Assembly (NCBI GenBank): GCA_026225435.1
Contig: JAMFST010000541.1
Coordinates: 1 to 6,963, forward strand
Length of the DNA stretch: 6,963 nt
Direction of reading: 5' to 3'
Source: Labilithrix luteola
GTDB taxonomy: Bacteria > Myxococcota_A > Polyangia > Polyangiales > Polyangiaceae
Part shown: one piece after another, positions 1 to 4,501 of the stretch
How the letters are laid out: each line of letters opens with the position of its first letter
Numbering within the stretch: the first letter of the stretch is position 1
Translations under genes and position numbers: made by a program
Notes under the pieces: generated by a model
The model's database searches: none
What the model saw: only the letters and a program-made list of their open reading frames with translations
Told to the model about the DNA's origin: nothing

Positions 1-476
1 ACGAAGGCAATGCCGCGCGCAGCGAATCCCGCCTCCACGTGGTGCGCTCCGCGCGCGAGATACGGCGCGAAGGACGTGGGCGATGTCGCCACCCACGCGT
101 CGAGCGCCGCATCGCGGGTCGCCTCCTGTGAAGTGAATGTCTCCACCGCGTCGATCGGCCAGTCCTCGGCGGACGGGTCGGCTTCGAACCTGGTCTGCAG
201 ATCCTCGAAGACCTTCGTGAGTCGCGCATATTCCCGGCGCTCGAGCATCCCGAGAAGTTGCTCCCGGTCGACGTGGCGAAGGGGCGCGCCGTCGGCGTCC
301 TTGCCATCCGGCCCGACGAGCACGACCCCGGTGTCCCGCACCGCCTGCGGGATGTACAGCTTGCCCGGATGTTCGCGAGCCGCCTGGTGGGCGCGCTGGC
401 TCATGTACCGATGAATGCGGTTGCACCCCGTGCTGGCGACGACGACGACGGCGAGGAGGACGGGAGCGAGGCGCAT
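1..476 (-). CDS. DUF4034-like lipoprotein, partial (3' end outside the window)
   Basis: An open reading frame starts at ATG 476 and runs off the left edge after 158 codons with no stop. The N-terminus is a lipoprotein signal peptide: a short MR n-region, a hydrophobic stretch (residues 3-14) and a lipobox-like STGC with the lipidated Cys at 18. Residue +2 is Asn, so no inner-membrane retention Asp if the host is Gram-negative. From about residue 68 the sequence (VDREQLLGMLERREYARL, then a helix ending in FEADP and later LDAWVATSPTSFAPYLARG) resembles DUF4034 proteins, helical-repeat proteins of unknown function; this is family recognition from memory. There is no Shine-Dalgarno sequence. A TACTCT box lies 6 nt before ATG, suggesting a leaderless transcript. 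The gene begins 16 nt beyond the U-tract of the last Y RNA. Any functional link to the Ro60 locus is unproven. Confidence 0.72.
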   Translation of the reverse strand, partial: MRLAPVLLAVVVVASTGCNRIHRYMSQRAHQAAREHPGKLYIPQAVRDTGVVLVGPDGKDADGAPLRHVDREQLLGMLERREYARLTKVFEDLQTRFEADPSAEDWPIDAVETFTSQEATRDAALDAWVATSPTSFAPYLARGAHHVEAGFAARGIAF

Positions 477-482
477 TGCGTG

Positions 483-488
483 AGAGTA
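483..488 (-). promoter_or_regulatory. Putative -10 box of the lipoprotein gene (TACTCT)
   Basis: TACTCT fits the TANNNT -10 pattern and is separated from ATG 476 by CACGCA (6 nt). This places the expected +1 at or next to the start codon, so the mRNA would be leaderless. The same arrangement is seen at two other genes in this window. No clear -35 was found; a -35 would fall inside the preceding Y RNA gene. Confidence 0.35.
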
Positions 489-492
489 AGAG

Positions 493-558
493 AAAAACGG
501 TCGACGAGGTATGAAGAGACGGGACAGTTTCGAGGTGTAGTCCCTTCGGCATTCGACC
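493..558 (-). ncRNA. Y RNA (copy d), short form with oligo-U end
   Basis: This 66-nt element folds as a Y RNA. The basal helix is GGUCGA (558-553) with UCGACC (504-499). The 5' internal-loop strand is AUGCC. The second helix is GAAGGGAC with GUCUCUUC (8 bp, one G-U), followed by UACA and an apical loop of about 19 nt. It ends in CG and five U, like an intrinsic terminator or the 3' tail of a Y RNA. The first 23 nt are identical to copy c, while the loop and the 3' internal-loop strand differ, as expected for conserved structure with variable loops. It lies on the same strand as rsr, about 650 nt downstream. Y RNAs bind the TROVE ring of Ro60/Rsr; the assignment rests on this structure plus the adjacent rsr gene. 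Confidence 0.8.
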
Positions 559-576
559 TGACATGGGAGAAATAGC

Positions 577-599
577 GCCCCGGTTTCACGTCTCGGGGC
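577..599 (-). terminator. Hairpin with short U-rich tail, possible terminator after the tRNA-like gene
   Basis: On the minus strand GCCCCG (599-594) pairs with CGGGGC (582-577) around an 11-nt loop, followed by GCUAUUUCUC. It could end transcripts coming from rsr, the Y RNAs and the tRNA-like gene before copy d. The U-tract is imperfect. The TATTTC in this tail (574-569) could instead be a -10 box for Y RNA copy d. Confidence 0.35.
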
Positions 600-603
600 A
601 AGA

Positions 604-619
604 CGGCGGAAGGCCGCCG
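604..619 (-). terminator. GC hairpin, possible weak terminator
   Basis: CGGCGG (619-614) and CCGCCG (609-604) form a 6-bp stem with a CCUU loop on the minus strand, followed by UCUUG. It lies 5 nt upstream of the hairpin at 577-599, so the two form a tandem pair between the tRNA-like gene and the last Y RNA. The U-tract is poor, so termination is uncertain. Confidence 0.3.
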
Positions 620-712
620 GACACGTGTGCGCTTCCCGTTCCTGATCGCGTACATCCGGATCGCTGCACTTCGGCGGCGAGCGCGGACACTTCGGAGATC
701 CAGGACGGAGTC

Positions 713-750
713 GCACCGTGACGGCAAAGGCAGCGCGCCTTTACCGGTGC
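713..750 (-). other. Strong stem-loop downstream of the tRNA-like gene
   Basis: GGUAAAGGC (745-737) pairs with GCCUUUGCC (731-723) in a 9-bp helix with one U-G pair and a GCGCU loop. The helix can be extended by GCACC (750-746) with GGUGC (717-713) across a 5-nt bulge. It begins 17 nt after the tRNA-like 3' end. No U-tract follows, so it is more likely a processing or stability element, or part of another RNA, than a clean terminator. The rest of 559-766 holds no open reading frame I would support. Confidence 0.4.
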
Positions 751-766
751 CGGTCTTCCTCTTCGG

Positions 767-842
767 TATGGGTGGCTGGATTCGAACCAGCGTCCTCTCG
801 GTTCCGAACCGAGCGCTCGAGACCCGACTGAGCTACGCCCAT
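767..842 (-). tRNA. tRNA-like gene, anticodon CGG (Pro), atypical
   Basis: A 76-nt cloverleaf can be drawn. The acceptor is AUGGGCG with CACCCAU, with one C-A mismatch at the 6th pair. UA follows at positions 8-9. The D-stem is GCUC/GAGC with an 11-nt loop containing GGG. The anticodon stem is CUCGG/CCGAG with loop UUCGGAA (anticodon CGG). The variable loop has 5 nt. The T-arm is GCUGG-UUCGAAU-CCAGC and A73 is followed by CCG, so CCA is not encoded. Departures from normal are the mismatched acceptor, C instead of A at position 21, and an A1-U72 first pair where bacterial tRNA-Pro usually has C1-G72. It begins 2 nt after the U-tract of Y RNA copy c. It may be a divergent functional tRNA, a mobile-element type tRNA, or a tRNA mimic belonging to the Ro60 locus. 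Confidence 0.8.
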
Positions 843-844
843 GG

Positions 845-910
845 AAAAAACGGTCGACGAGACAGATGAAGAGACTTCGATTGGTGGTGTAGTCCCTTCG
901 GCATTCGACC
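845..910 (-). ncRNA. Y RNA (copy c), short form with oligo-U end
   Basis: This 66-nt element has the same fold as copy d. The basal helix is GGUCGA (910-905) with UCGACC (857-852). The AUGCC loop strand and the second helix GAAGGGAC/GUCUCUUC follow, with UACA opening an apical loop of about 16 nt. It ends CG plus six U. The 3' internal-loop strand (AUCUGUCUCG) differs from copy d, so this is not just a recent duplicate. It lies between the tRNA-module Y RNA and the tRNA-like gene, 2 nt from the latter. If transcription reads through the U-tract, RNase P cleavage at the tRNA 5' end would define the Y RNA 3' end. Confidence 0.82.
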
Positions 911-920
911 TACGACTTGG

Positions 921-1050
921 AAAAAACAGCGACGAGGACAGCTGGTGACGGAAATCGCTCTACCTCTGAGCTACGGCGCCCTTCTCTTGCGAGAGAGGAC
1001 CCGGCGGGGATCGAACCCGCGACAGATGTAGTCACCGAGGCATTCGCTGC
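921..1050 (-). ncRNA. yrlA: YrlA-type Y RNA (copy b) with permuted tRNA-like module
   Basis: This RNA is about 130 nt. The basal helix is CAGCGA (1049-1044) with UCGCUG (932-927), the AUGCC loop strand is constant, and the second helix is GGUGAC (1036-1031) with GUCACC (949-944). UACA opens the apical part and six U close the RNA. The apical part is a tRNA in permuted order: T-arm GCGGG-UUCGAUC-CCCGC (1020-1004); an acceptor-like helix of about 12 bp with two bulges, closed by a GCAA tetraloop (990-987); UA; and D-arm GCUC-AGAGGUA-GAGC (971-957). The Y RNA stem takes the place of the anticodon arm. YrlA-family Y RNAs are known to mimic tRNA and to be encoded next to bacterial rsr. Role by analogy: Ro60 ligand that scaffolds or gates access of other RNAs or a nuclease. 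The symbol reflects family resemblance only. Confidence 0.87.
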
Positions 1051-1051
1051 G

Positions 1052-1138
1052 AACAACCGGTCGACGAGAGGTGGAGACACGCTCCGTCGCTCGCGATGAA
1101 GCAGAAGCGACCCCTTGTAGTGCCTCCGGCATTCGACC
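1052..1138 (-). ncRNA. Y RNA (copy a), closest to rsr, extended apical hairpin
   Basis: This 87-nt element has basal helix GGUCGA (1138-1133) with UCGACC (1064-1059), the AUGCC loop strand, and a second helix GGAGGCAC (1127-1120) with GUGUCUCC (1080-1073). That helix differs from copies c and d at two paired positions, both compensated (A-U to G-C and G-C to C-G). The apical part has UACA and an extra helix GUCGCU/AGCGAC. No U-tract follows; the next Y RNA starts about 8 nt later, so copies a and b may be one transcript that is processed. It lies 70 nt past the rsr stop, beyond the hairpin at 1169-1197. Confidence 0.78.
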
Positions 1139-1168
1139 TTCCACTCTTGGTACCTCGACGAGACGAGC

Positions 1169-1197
1169 GTGGCCGGCCGCCTTCTTCGGCCGACCAC
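1169..1197 (-). other. 10-bp hairpin between rsr and the Y RNA genes
   Basis: GUGGUCGGCC (1197-1188) pairs with GGCCGGCCAC (1178-1169) in a perfect 10-bp helix (one U-G) around a 9-nt loop, 11 nt after the rsr stop codon. No U-tract follows. It may protect the rsr mRNA 3' end or act as an attenuator that lets part of the transcripts continue into the Y RNAs. Confidence 0.5.
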
Positions 1198-1207
1198 GGA
1201 ACGGGTT

Positions 1208-2821
1208 TCAGTTGGTCAGCGACTGGGACTGGATGTTCTCGACCAGGTGCTCCGCGCCGGCGCCGACTTCGCCGTTGGCGAAGAGGGACACGAGCACGAA
1301 GACCGAGTCGGAGAAGCCACCGATGTTCAGCACGTCGGCGCGGGTCTGCACCTGCGTCGTGGCGTTGGGCTGAAGATCGATGAGCACCAGCTTGGCCGTG
1401 GGGTTTCGCGTCCGGAAACGCTCCCACTCCTCGGCCATCGCCGTGCCGCGGGTTCGACTGGCCGCGCCGGGACTGCGCGCGAAGTCGGCCCACGACTGGT
1501 TGTCGGAGACGACGACGACGATGTCGCCGCGCGCCCCCTTCTCGTTGAGATGCCGCAGCGGAGCACTGCACGCCGTGCCTCGCCCCGCGAGACCGGTGGG
1601 GAGCGACGCGAGGTACCGCGCGTTGGTCATCACCGTGTCCCGCGGGTTGAGCGGGCGCGGCATCTTGACGACGTCGTCGCTGAAGGCGAGCAGCTCGGCG
1701 TCCGGATTGCGCCGGAGCAGGGATGCGGCCAGCAGGCCGGCGACGTCGACGCAGCGAACCGCGCTGGTCGCCCCCTTGCGATGCCCGGTCACCGGGCTGC
1801 CCATCGAACCGGACACGTCCGGACAGATGTACAGCTTGCCGGTGATGGTCGGAACGTTCTCCGTCGCGATCTCGAGAGCATCCTCGAGCGCGGCGGTGAT
1901 CCTCCGCGGCATCTCGCCACCGGCCGCGCGGAACGCGGCCAGCAGCTGGTAGGGGAAGGCCTTGGCGCGCCGGATGGCGGCCGCGTCCTTCAGGCGCCCT
2001 TCGACGAGGCGAACCATCTCCTCGTCCTCGAACACCCCGTTGCGCAGGAGCGTGTTGAGGTTCATGCGCGTCTGCGTCCAGCTCATCGTCCGGGCGATCT
2101 GCTTCCAGTGCTCCTTCGTGAGAGAGAGCGCCGTGAGCATCTCGAAGGGGACGTCCGGGACGCTCGCCTCGGTGTCCGACTTGAACGTCTCGAAGGCCTG
2201 CACGTTCGGGGGCAGGGCGGCGCTGTCGACGTCCTTTCCGATCAGGTAGCCGTAGAGCGCCTCGCGCATCGTGTCCTTCGCGCCTGAAGCCAGCGCCGGC
2301 GACGGACGAACCAGCTTGAGGACGTCGGCCATCGAGGGGGACTGGCCGGTGGACTGACGGAAGATGACCTCCGGGGCGCGGCTGGCGAACCACGTTCGCG
2401 CAGCTCGCTTGGGCGCGGTGCCGAGAGACTTGCGGCCGACCGCGCCGGAGCGAACGATCTGCACGAAGTTTCGCAGCATCTTGCCGTTGTCGATGACCGC
2501 GGGGAACACGGCGCTCATCAGCTTCACGTCGGCCTTCGCGAGGTACGCCACCAGCAAGGCCGGGACGTCCTTCATGAAGCCGTGCGTGCGGCAGTAGAGC
2601 GCCGTCTTCGCCACGAACTCCGGTGATACCGCTCCGGCGAGCGCGAGGACGGTGGACAGCTGGTCCTCGGCGGTCGCGTAGAACGTGTTGTGCACCGTGC
2701 CGGTGAGCGCGTACTGCGCCAGCGCGTGCTCGGGGGAGAACGCGTAGGCGCGGCCGCCGGCTTCGTTGGTCGTGGTGGTGGGCAGAGCGTGGCCGCGGGT
2801 GCTGAACAATCGCTTCAACAT
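1208..2821 (-). CDS. rsr: Ro60/Rsr orthologue, TROVE-vWA RNA-binding protein
   Basis: This 537-residue protein is the usual size for bacterial Ro60 (Rsr). The TROVE domain of helical repeats spans about 20-330, with typical segments such as NTFYATAEDQL (46-55) and DVLKLVRPSP (166-175). A von Willebrand A domain follows, about 328-515, with an intact MIDAS: DVSGS (335-339), T416 in GRGTAC and D440 in VSDNQ. Ro60 forms a ring that holds misfolded RNA ends in its cavity and Y RNA on its outer surface; in Deinococcus, Rsr works with exoribonucleases and in RNA quality control after stress. ATG 2821 is supported by AAGGAG nine nt upstream. The four Y RNA genes lie downstream on the same strand. 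The palindrome over the -10 box and the tandem repeats upstream suggest controlled expression. No RtcB/RtcA repair genes are adjacent. Confidence 0.95.
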   Translation of the reverse strand: MLKRLFSTRGHALPTTTTNEAGGRAYAFSPEHALAQYALTGTVHNTFYATAEDQLSTVLALAGAVSPEFVAKTALYCRTHGFMKDVPALLVAYLAKADVKLMSAVFPAVIDNGKMLRNFVQIVRSGAVGRKSLGTAPKRAARTWFASRAPEVIFRQSTGQSPSMADVLKLVRPSPALASGAKDTMREALYGYLIGKDVDSAALPPNVQAFETFKSDTEASVPDVPFEMLTALSLTKEHWKQIARTMSWTQTRMNLNTLLRNGVFEDEEMVRLVEGRLKDAAAIRRAKAFPYQLLAAFRAAGGEMPRRITAALEDALEIATENVPTITGKLYICPDVSGSMGSPVTGHRKGATSAVRCVDVAGLLAASLLRRNPDAELLAFSDDVVKMPRPLNPRDTVMTNARYLASLPTGLAGRGTACSAPLRHLNEKGARGDIVVVVSDNQSWADFARSPGAASRTRGTAMAEEWERFRTRNPTAKLVLIDLQPNATTQVQTRADVLNIGGFSDSVFVLVSLFANGEVGAGAEHLVENIQSQSLTN

Positions 2822-2838
2822 GATGCGTTCTCCTTTCC

Positions 2839-2857
2839 GATCGCCGCGCAGGCGATC
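2839..2857. promoter_or_regulatory. Palindrome over the rsr -10/+1 region, operator-like
   Basis: GATCGCC and GGCGATC form a perfect 7-bp inverted repeat around GCGCA. It overlaps the last bases of the probable -10 box TAGGAT (2860-2855, minus strand) and extends past the expected +1 near 2848, ending just before the Shine-Dalgarno sequence of rsr. This position fits a repressor operator better than an mRNA hairpin. If transcription starts further upstream, it would be a 5'-UTR hairpin next to the ribosome binding site. Confidence 0.45.
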
Positions 2858-2860
2858 CTA
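2855..2860 (-). promoter_or_regulatory. Probable -10 box of rsr (TAGGAT)
   Basis: TAGGAT lies 33 nt before the rsr start codon, leaving room for a short leader with the AAGGAG ribosome binding site. No good -35 hexamer sits 17 nt upstream; that position (AAACGT) is inside the tandem repeat, which fits an activator-dependent promoter. I found no sigma-54 type GG-N10-GC element of the kind used by RtcR-regulated rsr operons. Confidence 0.4.
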
Positions 2861-2862
2861 GT

Positions 2863-2909
2863 TGTCGACAAAGAACTACGTTTGAATGTCAGGAAGAATG
2901 ACGTTTGAA
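2863..2909. repeat. Tandem direct repeat (24 + 23 bp) upstream of rsr
   Basis: Read on the minus strand, two adjacent copies share TTCAAACGT, then a TTCTT block and an end in GACA. The second copy has one extra base. They cover about -15 to -61 relative to the inferred rsr start point, the usual place for activator or repressor binding sites. The region is also more A/T-rich than its surroundings. Likely binding sites of a transcription factor; its identity is unknown. Confidence 0.65.
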
Positions 2910-3047
2910 AATGTGCAGACGAGCTCGGTAGGAGCTCACCGCCTCCGGGAACCAGGGGCCAGCGATTCCGTCTCGCTCCCGCCCCTGGTCCCCCCGCCCC
3001 GCTGACCGTCAGGAAGGACCGCGGGAGGTCCATCGCTGACGCCGCAC
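2910..3047. other. Intergenic stretch upstream of rsr with two strong inverted repeats
   Basis: No convincing gene lies here. GAGCTC occurs twice (2921-2926 and 2932-2937) and can form a 6-bp hairpin with a GGTAG loop. ACCAGGGGC (2951-2959) pairs with GCCCCTGGT (2981-2989), and inside it AGCGA (2961-2965) pairs with TCGCT (2973-2977), giving a 9 + 5 bp hairpin. No U-tract follows on either strand. They could be distal regulatory sites of rsr or a small structured RNA; the Y RNA signature GGUCGAAUGCC is absent here. Confidence 0.4.
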
Positions 3048-3089
3048 CGGAAAACGAGAAAGGCCGCCTCGGGTCTCCCCGGGCGGCCT
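3048..3089 (-). terminator. Intrinsic terminator of the small minus-strand gene
   Basis: On the minus strand AGGCCGCC (3089-3082) pairs with GGCGGCCU (3068-3061) around a 13-nt loop, and the stem is followed directly by UUCUCGUUUU. This is the best intrinsic terminator in the window. It lies about 40 nt after the stop codon of the 61-codon open reading frame, and would also insulate the rsr regulatory region from upstream transcription. Confidence 0.65.
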
Positions 3090-3129
3090 CGTTGCTGATT
3101 CGATCCCTGACCGGGACAGAAGCGAACGA

Positions 3130-3315
3130 TTAGGCTCTGGGGAGCGCCTCTGGCGAGAGACGCGGCAGGACTTTCTCCTGGCCAACGAATCCATGCCGAT
3201 CACGCGTGCAGCTGGTGCCGGGAAGCACGCTGTAGGTGGGGCGCAGGATGAGCGAGTTGGCGGGGAGCATTTGGAAGAGTCCTGTAGAGACGGCCGTGAC
3301 GGGCCGCGCATTCAT
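3130..3315 (-). CDS. Possible small protein, 61 residues, unknown function
   Basis: I do not recognise this protein. ATG 3315 is preceded by GGAG with 7-nt spacing, the reading frame ends at TAA 3130, and a good intrinsic terminator follows. The N-terminal half is mildly hydrophobic (PVTAVSTGLFQMLPANSLIL) and the C-terminal half is polar and basic, with one Cys at 36. Third codon positions are about 75% G/C, lower than in the neighbouring genes, so coding status is not settled. A TTGACC-17-TAGACC promoter-like pair (3344-3339 and 3321-3316) would start transcription just inside the frame, which would argue for a small RNA of about 260 nt instead. It is divergent from the polymerase gene at 3431. 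Confidence 0.4.
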   Translation of the reverse strand: MNARPVTAVSTGLFQMLPANSLILRPTYSVLPGTSCTRDRHGFVGQEKVLPRLSPEALPRA

Positions 3316-3417
3316 GGTCTAGCTCCGCGTCGCGCCTCGGTCAAGGAACAGGACGCATTTTCTTTCGCCGCTCAGACGCGATTGACCACCGGGCTCAAAC
3401 AACACCGCGCCCCGGTG

Positions 3418-3423
3418 TAGGAT
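3418..3423 (+). promoter_or_regulatory. Putative -10 box of the LigD-type polymerase gene (TAGGAT)
   Basis: TAGGAT is followed by TTTCCCC (7 nt) and then ATG 3431, so the expected +1 coincides with the start codon and the mRNA would be leaderless. No Shine-Dalgarno sequence is present. The same hexamer is the likely -10 box of rsr. Confidence 0.45.
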
Positions 3424-3430
3424 TTTCCCC

Positions 3431-4501
3431 ATGGCCAAGGCCGACACAGGCGAGCTGCGCACGGTGAACGGGCGCGAGGTGCGCATCTCCAACCCGGACA
3501 AGCCGTACTTCCCCGGCATCGCGAAGCGCGAGCTGGTCGACTACTACCTGTCGGTCGCCGACGGCGCGCTCCGCGGGATCCGCGACCGGCCCATCGTGTT
3601 GAAGCGCTTCGTCGACGGCTCGGCGAGCGAGGCCTTCTATCAGAAGCGCGCGCCCTCGCCGCGGCCCGAGTGGCTGCGCACGGCGACGCTGCATTTTCCG
3701 TCCGGGCGCGAGGCGGAGGAGCTGGTGGTCGACGACGCGGCGGGGCTGGCGTGGATCGCCAACCTCGGTTGCCTCGAGCTGCATCCGCACGCGGTGCGCA
3801 CGAGCAACCTGCACAACCCCGACGAGCTGCGGATCGATCTCGATCCCGGTCCCGGCGTCCCCTTCGCCGACGTGCGCACGGTGGCGCTCGAGGTGCGCGC
3901 GTTTCTCACCGAGCTCGGATACGTCGGCTGGCCCAAGACCAGCGGCAACCGCGGCATCCACCTGCTCGTGCGCATCACCCCGACGCACGGCTTCGACGAT
4001 GTACGGCGTGCCGCGCTGGCGCTCTCGCGCGAGATTGAGCGGCGCGTGCCGGCGCTCGCCACCAGCAAGTGGTGGAAGGAGGAGCGGCACGGCGTGTTCC
4101 TCGACTACAACCAGAACGCCAAGGACAAGACGACCAGCGCGGCGTACTCGGTGCGCCCGCTTCCTCACGCGCCGGTGTCGGCGCCGCTTCGCTGGGACGA
4201 GGTGCCCGACGTCGATCCCGGTGACTTCACGCTGCGCACCATGCCGGCGCGCTTCGTCGAGCTGGGGGATCTGCACGCGGGGATCGACGAGGTGGCCTAT
4301 CCGCTGGAGCCGCTCCTCGAGCTGGCGGCGCGAGACGACGCCGCGGGCCTGGGCGATGCGCCGTGGCCGCCGCACTACGCCAAGCACGATGGCGAGGCGC
4401 CGCGTGTCGCGCCGTCGAAGCGCGCGGCGGCCGGTAGCGGCGACGGGACCGCAGCTCCGCGCGCGCCGCGAAAGCGCGCCGCTAAGAAGACGACGCCGTG
4501 A
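3431..4501 (+). CDS. LigD-type polymerase/primase (PrimPol) protein, stand-alone
   Basis: This 356-residue protein matches the polymerase domain of the bacterial NHEJ protein LigD, here without ligase or phosphoesterase domains. The N-terminal VNGREVRISNPDKPYFP (12-28) is the family opening. Catalytic landmarks are intact: IDLDPG with metal-binding D136 and D138, KTSGNRGIH (169-177), and VFLDYNQNAKDKTTSAAYSVR with D225. The family fills gaps and adds nucleotides, preferring ribonucleotides, at DNA ends brought together by Ku. Residues 326-356 form a basic Lys/Arg/Ala/Pro tail that may bind DNA or a partner. ATG 3431 fits the family start and the TAGGAT box 7 nt upstream. The 3' end overlaps the convergent ligase gene by 20 bp, so polymerase and ligase are neighbours but not co-transcribed. 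No Ku gene is visible. Confidence 0.93.
   Translation: MAKADTGELRTVNGREVRISNPDKPYFPGIAKRELVDYYLSVADGALRGIRDRPIVLKRFVDGSASEAFYQKRAPSPRPEWLRTATLHFPSGREAEELVVDDAAGLAWIANLGCLELHPHAVRTSNLHNPDELRIDLDPGPGVPFADVRTVALEVRAFLTELGYVGWPKTSGNRGIHLLVRITPTHGFDDVRRAALALSREIERRVPALATSKWWKEERHGVFLDYNQNAKDKTTSAAYSVRPLPHAPVSAPLRWDEVPDVDPGDFTLRTMPARFVELGDLHAGIDEVAYPLEPLLELAARDDAAGLGDAPWPPHYAKHDGEAPRVAPSKRAAAGSGDGTAAPRAPRKRAAKKTTP

Noticed and set aside
627..869. Plus-strand 80-codon frame over the tRNA-like gene
   Set aside because: It reads antisense through the tRNA-like gene; no ribosome binding site or family similarity.
493..1138. CRISPR-like repeats (the recurring GCATTCGACC block)
   Set aside because: Spacing is irregular, and the repeats are arms of RNA helices with complementary partners; they are Y RNA genes.
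1169..2287. Long plus-strand frame (372 codons) opposite rsr
   Set aside because: It is antisense to a clear TROVE-vWA gene; its Arg/Gly/Asp-rich translation is typical of a GC-rich shadow frame.
2910..3060. A fifth Y RNA upstream of rsr
   Set aside because: Hairpins exist, but neither the GGUCGAAUGCC start nor a matching closing arm is present.
2822..3130. Sigma-54 promoter (RtcR-type) for rsr
   Set aside because: No GG-N10-GC element with the expected flanks was found on the minus strand.
3009..3311. Minus-strand 100-codon frame overlapping the small gene
   Set aside because: It runs through the intrinsic terminator and past it; the 61-codon frame with the ribosome binding site is the better candidate.
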